DNA of 64,000 bases from Sphingobium quisquiliarum P25 (GTDB taxonomy: Bacteria; Pseudomonadota; Alphaproteobacteria; Sphingomonadales; Sphingomonadaceae): positions 1 through 64,000 of the forward strand of contig NZ_ATHO01000045.1 in assembly GCF_000445065.1 (NCBI RefSeq), read 5' to 3'. Positions within the stretch are counted from its first letter, which is position 1. The number at the start of each line of letters is the position of its first letter. Positions 62,914 to 64,000 of this stretch are shown here, in pieces. The position numbers were made by a program, and so were the translations under genes. A model generated the notes under the pieces. It was not told the origin of the DNA and searched no databases. It saw only the letters and a program-made list of their open reading frames with translations.

Positions 62914-62927
62914 GGACAACCTTGTCC
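62914..62927. promoter_or_regulatory. Small inverted repeat upstream of the nirB leader
   Basis: GGACAACCTTGTCC is a perfect 6-bp inverted repeat with a 2-nt spacer, just upstream of the antiterminator hairpins. It may be a binding site or part of the 5' end of the leader; no regulator can be named. Confidence 0.3.
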
Positions 62928-63002
62928 TTCGCAGTGCAGCATAGATGAACGGCGATCAGGGTCAAGGCGATTCGGAAGAAACTTTTCTTAAAGAACACCC
63001 CC

Positions 63003-63094
63003 CCGTTTGGGCTGAGCCTGTCCTGAGCTTGATAGAAGGGTCCTCTCCTTTCTTGAAGAGAAGTGAAGCCCTTCGACAAGCTCAGGGCGAACGG
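63003..63094. repeat. Family A repeat between nirB and the NarK gene
   Basis: Left arm CCGTTTGGGCTGAGCCTGTC and right arm CTTCGACAAGCTCAGGGCGA followed by ACGG, an imperfect inverted pair in the intergenic region between the nitrate transporter and the nirB leader. Confidence 0.75.
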
Positions 63095-63124
63095 AGGCAA
63101 GAAGTTCCCGGACACCAAAACAAG

Positions 63125-63155
63125 GGCGGCGGCTCCTCTTTCGAGGGCCGCCGCC
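63125..63155 (-). terminator. Terminator after the NarK-type gene
   Basis: GGCGGCGGC (63125-63133) pairs with GCCGCCGCC (63147-63155); on the reverse strand the stem is followed by CTTGTTTT. It lies about 20 nt after the stop of the nitrate transporter gene. Confidence 0.75.
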
Positions 63156-63175
63156 TCCTGTCCGGTTAACTTGCC

Positions 63176-64000
63176 TCAGATGCGGGCGCCGCTGCTCCAG
63201 GTCGCGCGCCAGCGGGCGCGGACCAGCGAGATGCCGAGGAAAGCCGCCACGGCCAGCCCCGCGAAGATCAGGAAGCCGGGCGCGAAGCTGCCGGTGAACT
63301 GCTTGGCAATGCCGAGCGATGAGGCGAGATAGAAGCCGCCAATGCCGCCCGCCATGCCGACGAGGCCGGTCATGACGCCGATTTCCTCCTGGAAACGCTG
63401 CGGCACCAGTTGGAACACCGCGCCGTTGCCGACGCCCAGCGCCAGCATCGCCGCGACGAAGAAGCCAAGGGCAGACACCAGCGTCGGCGCATAGGAGACG
63501 CCCGCCAAAGCCAGCGCGGCGGCGATATAGACCATCATCAGCGCCTTCACGCCGCCGATCCTGTCAGCCAGCGCGCCGCCCATCGGACGGACCAGCGATC
63601 CGGCGAAAACGCAGCCTGCCGTGCAGTAGCCCGCGACGATCGGCGTCAGGCCGAACTGGTCGGTGAAGTAGATCGGCAGCGATGCAGCAAGGCCGACAAA
63701 ACCGCCGAAGGTCACTGAATAAAAGCCCATCAGCCACCAGGCGTCAGCGCTCTTGAGCGGGTGAAAATAGTCGACCAGCTTCTTGGGCGCGGGCGCGTTG
63801 GGTGCGTTCTTCGCCATCAGCATATAAACGATGAAGACGATGGTGAGCGGGATGCAGGCAAGGCCCAGCACCGCGTTCCAGCCGAACAGCTTGGCCAGCA
63901 CCGGGGCGAAGAGAGACGCGAGCACCGTGCCCGAATTGCCCATTCCGGCGAGGCCCATGGCCTTGCCCTGATGCTCCGGCGGATACCAGCGGCTGGCGAG
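63176..64000 (-). CDS. NarK-type nitrate/nitrite MFS transporter, 5' end cut by window
   Basis: About 275 C-terminal codons are visible; the frame is open through the right edge. It has several membrane helices and NNP-family segments (GMGNSGTVLASLFAPVLA, WWLMGFYSVTFGGFVGLAASLPIYF, GVGNGAVFQLVPQRFQEEIGVMTGLVGMAGGIGGFYL). This is the nitrate/nitrite porter signature. It is upstream of and codirectional with nirB, but separated by its own terminator and a repeat. Confidence 0.9.
   Translation of the reverse strand, partial: LASRWYPPEHQGKAMGLAGMGNSGTVLASLFAPVLAKLFGWNAVLGLACIPLTIVFIVYMLMAKNAPNAPAPKKLVDYFHPLKSADAWWLMGFYSVTFGGFVGLAASLPIYFTDQFGLTPIVAGYCTAGCVFAGSLVRPMGGALADRIGGVKALMMVYIAAALALAGVSYAPTLVSALGFFVAAMLALGVGNGAVFQLVPQRFQEEIGVMTGLVGMAGGIGGFYLASSLGIAKQFTGSFAPGFLIFAGLAVAAFLGISLVRARWRATWSSGARI

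Noticed and set aside
1-64000. CRISPR arrays, insertion sequences, prophage genes or integrated islands
   Set aside because: No regularly spaced direct repeats, transposase, integrase-with-attachment-site or phage structural genes were seen. The only recombinase is a housekeeping XerC.

Overview
The window comes from a GC-rich alphaproteobacterium, most likely a sphingomonad (order Sphingomonadales, Sphingobium/Sphingomonas-like). The basis is protein character (DUF4169, DUF1476/ATPase zeta subunit, the long isocitrate lyase paired with a RamB-type regulator), gene order, and many palindromic intergenic repeats built on arms such as CCGTTCGGGCTGAGC, which I associate with sphingomonads.

Region 1 (1-23.3 kb) is part of a flagellar cluster. 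A sigma-54 activator, cut by the left edge, is divergent from flagellin. Then come two osmoregulated periplasmic glucan genes (mdoG, mdoH), a reverse-strand operon (lytic transglycosylase, flhA, fliA), reverse-strand flgA-flgM-flgN, and a reverse-strand MotA/MotB-like pair. The forward operon flgBCDEFGHIJKL follows, then a second, canonical motAB. Promoters visible in the sequence suggest a hierarchy: sigma-54 sites before flgB, flgG and the transglycosylase-flhA-fliA operon, and a sigma-28 site before flagellin. FliA and its antagonist FlgM are both encoded here. A repeated GCGGCAA/TTGCCGS palindrome lies upstream of both flgB and the activator/flagellin pair and is a candidate activator-binding site.

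Region 2 (23.3-50.8 kb) is mostly housekeeping: a two-component system, an EF-hand protein, argG, hemW, grxD-bolA, leuC-small ORF-leuD, aceA with a divergent RamB-type regulator, an outer-membrane barrel protein, a beta-helix protein, a peptide-binding lipoprotein, nadA-nadC-RNase T2, xerC, dedA, gshB, yraN-rsmI and a PBP-activator lipoprotein.

Region 3 (50.8-55.8 kb) is vitamin B12 uptake (btuD, btuC, btuF, btuB), with a cobalamin riboswitch in the btuB leader. Region 4 (55.8-64 kb) is nitrate assimilation: nirB-nirD-nasA-cobA in one reverse operon, mobA for the molybdenum cofactor, and a NarK-type transporter cut by the right edge. The nirB leader carries two hexaloop hairpins followed by an intrinsic terminator, which is the layout of an ANTAR (NasT-type) antitermination leader.

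I see no CRISPR array, insertion sequence, rRNA or tRNA gene. The least expected features are the antitermination leader, repeat elements translated in frame inside the 5' ends of flgH and flgI, a 37-codon gene coupled between leuC and leuD, and two stator-type gene pairs in one flagellar cluster.
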